Source: Lachnospiraceae bacterium (lineage in GTDB: Bacteria; Bacillota; Clostridia; Lachnospirales; Lachnospiraceae). From it: a stretch of DNA of 64,000 nucleotides. The stretch lies in contig JAFVHP010000044.1 in assembly GCA_017474455.1 (NCBI GenBank), positions 62,001-126,000 of the forward strand. The letters run 5' to 3'. Shown in pieces: positions 62,720 through 64,000 of the stretch (positions are counted from its first letter, which is position 1; the number at the start of each line of letters is the position of its first letter). The position numbers and the translations under genes were made by a program. The notes under the pieces are model-generated. The model saw only the letters and a program-made list of their open reading frames with translations. It did no database searches and had not been told where the DNA came from.

Positions 62720-64000
62720 TCACTTTTTTCTCTTCTTCACCATAACGGCTGCAGCGACCGCTATCGCCGCGGCCAGTCCCGCGATCAGGAGAATGACCGG
62801 CAGCGGGTCGCTCTTCCACGTGATCCGGGCGGTGCAGCCCTCGTTCCAGGCTTTGTCCCAATTCTGCTTCGCGTACCGGCGGGTGACATGGAAGGAGAGT
62901 TCCTCCAGGCTGTCACAGCCGCGGAACGCGCCCGGGCCGACGAAATTGGTGTTCCCGGTGAAGGAAAGGCTCTTCAGCGCGCTGCAGTCAGTAAATGCAT
63001 AATCGTTGATCCGGTTGACCGGGCCGGCAAAGTCGACGCGTTCCAAAGATGTGCAGCCATAGAAGCAGGTCCTGGGGATCTCCCTTATGTTCCGGGGGAT
63101 CGTGATCTGCGTGAGTTTTGCGCACGATCCGAAGCAGTCGTCGCCGAGTTCCTTAAGTCCTGCCGGAAGCTCGATCTCAGAAAGGTTTTCACAGCCGGAG
63201 AAGCAGTTGTACCGTATCTCTGTCAGGCTTTCGGGCAGCGATACCCTTTCGAGTCCTTTACAGGAATTGAACGCATGATACGAAAGGAGTGTGACGCCTT
63301 CGGGGAGGCTGAGCTCCTTCAGCGCGCTGCATTCTTCAAACGCGCGCTCACCGACGGATGTCAGGCTGTCAGGGAAACGGACGCCCGTGATATCCTCCCG
63401 TCCGCCAAACGCCAGCTTTCCGATCCCTGTGATGCCTTCGGGGATCACAAGCTCACCGCCCGCGCACCGCGTGTCCCCCAGCATGCCGGTCGCTTCCCCC
63501 TCCTCCGCAAAGACAGCATAGCCGTTGACCGCGGTCCCGGTGAAAACATCGAGCCACATGTCCTTAAGATGCTTCGGAGTGGACTCAAACCAGTATACAT
63601 ATTTCTCGTTCATATCCGTCCGGTAATCACCCTTCGATACCATCATCGAGGAGGCTTCCCGCCACGGCCCTTTTATCCGCGCGGCGGCTTCGCCGGTCTT
63701 ACTGTCAATCAGAAGCACGGCATATGTCTGGTAATATACAGTTCCCAGGCTGATATAGGACGCGCTGTCGCTGTAGCCGGGGCAGTACAGAACGGGAAAG
63801 AGGGCCCGGGCGCCTTCCGGGACTTCACTGACCTGTACCAGCGTTTCGTCCGCACGGATCACGGCGCCGGAGGGGAGATCTCCCGGCTCATAATGCAGGG
63901 CCATCTGATCAGGTATAAACAGATCGTCAGGGCCGTCTTCCGCCGGCGCGACATAAAGATAAGGCCCGGTAAGATACATATCTTCGGGCATCGGCGCATC
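62720..64000 (-). CDS. BspA-type leucine-rich-repeat membrane protein (N-terminus off the window)
   Basis: At least 426 residues, open through the window edge with DAP before MPED. After an N-terminal region of about 180 residues without a recognised fold come eight or so LRR_5 repeats of the BspA kind (IPEGITGIGKLAFGG, LPEGVTLLSYHAFNSCKGL, IPRNIREIPRTCFYGC), then one transmembrane helix (VILLIAGLAAAIAVAAAVM) and a KKRKK tail. The protein is surface-exposed with a C-terminal anchor and may mediate adhesion or binding. Confidence 0.85.
   Translation of the reverse strand, partial: DAPMPEDMYLTGPYLYVAPAEDGPDDLFIPDQMALHYEPGDLPSGAVIRADETLVQVSEVPEGARALFPVLYCPGYSDSASYISLGTVYYQTYAVLLIDSKTGEAAARIKGPWREASSMMVSKGDYRTDMNEKYVYWFESTPKHLKDMWLDVFTGTAVNGYAVFAEEGEATGMLGDTRCAGGELVIPEGITGIGKLAFGGREDITGVRFPDSLTSVGERAFEECSALKELSLPEGVTLLSYHAFNSCKGLERVSLPESLTEIRYNCFSGCENLSEIELPAGLKELGDDCFGSCAKLTQITIPRNIREIPRTCFYGCTSLERVDFAGPVNRINDYAFTDCSALKSLSFTGNTNFVGPGAFRGCDSLEELSFHVTRRYAKQNWDKAWNEGCTARITWKSDPLPVILLIAGLAAAIAVAAAVMVKKRKK

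Overview
The window looks like a chromosome segment of a gut- or rumen-type Clostridia, most likely Lachnospiraceae. The evidence is a moderately G+C-rich sequence with strong AGGAGG ribosome sites, lipoproteins carrying long Ala/Glu/Pro linkers, class II xylose isomerase with xylulokinase and a ROK regulator, and several Ser/Thr kinase and c-di-GMP genes. This placement rests on gene content and style only; no rRNA or tRNA gene was seen.

Layout. 1-5.0 kb holds a YunG-like fragment, a DUF3267 peptidase, rsgA preceded by a 21-codon ORF and two terminators, and a tightly overlapping def-sfsA-yerB operon. 5.5-14 kb is a xylose locus: xylR(ROK)-xylA-xylB on the minus strand, divergent from a ChvE/GguAB-type sugar ABC transporter. 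14.7-20.3 kb is an operon for xylo-oligosaccharide uptake and hydrolysis (lipoprotein, two permeases, GH3 beta-xylosidase). Its promoter copies that of the xylose transporter, so the two probably share a regulator. 20.5-30.3 kb holds a Gfo/Idh/MocA dehydrogenase, an 11-unit hairpin repeat array, housekeeping-type enzymes, a C-glycoside-deglycosidase-like (CGD) beta/alpha pair and a lipid-anchored CE1-type esterase. 30.4-36.3 kb is a signalling module: pseudokinase-PP2C fusion, membrane Ser/Thr kinase, tandem NPCBM-like extracellular domains (separated from the kinase by a frameshift) and an EAL phosphodiesterase. 36.5-38 kb is a second CGD-like pair. 38.3-41.7 kb is a cobalamin riboswitch controlling btuF-btuC-btuD. 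42-50 kb holds YczE, a second repeat array, a subtilisin-Kelch surface protease, queT, an amidohydrolase, a SIS isomerase and a PlsC-like acyltransferase. 50.2-53.6 kb is a GH43 and carboxylesterase operon. 53.7-60.3 kb has two flavoproteins, an orphan sugar-binding lipoprotein, a frameshifted AraC regulator and a third CGD-like pair. The lipoprotein and third CGD promoters share a 40-bp element with two direct half-sites 21 bp apart. 60.4-64 kb has a DUF1653/DUF4298 protein, a lipoprotein and a truncated leucine-rich-repeat protein.

Together the genes suggest a hemicellulose specialist. Surface esterase and binding proteins would capture xylan fragments. Cytoplasmic GH3, GH43 and esterase would trim them, and xylAB would send xylose to the pentose phosphate pathway. 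The three CGD-like pairs plus a Gfo/Idh dehydrogenase hint at an additional oxidise-then-eliminate route for unusual (perhaps plant C-) glycosides. This is the most interesting functional inference in the window. Three otherwise conserved genes (Eis acetyltransferase, kinase/NPCBM, AraC regulator) each carry one frame break, which may be real or an assembly artefact.
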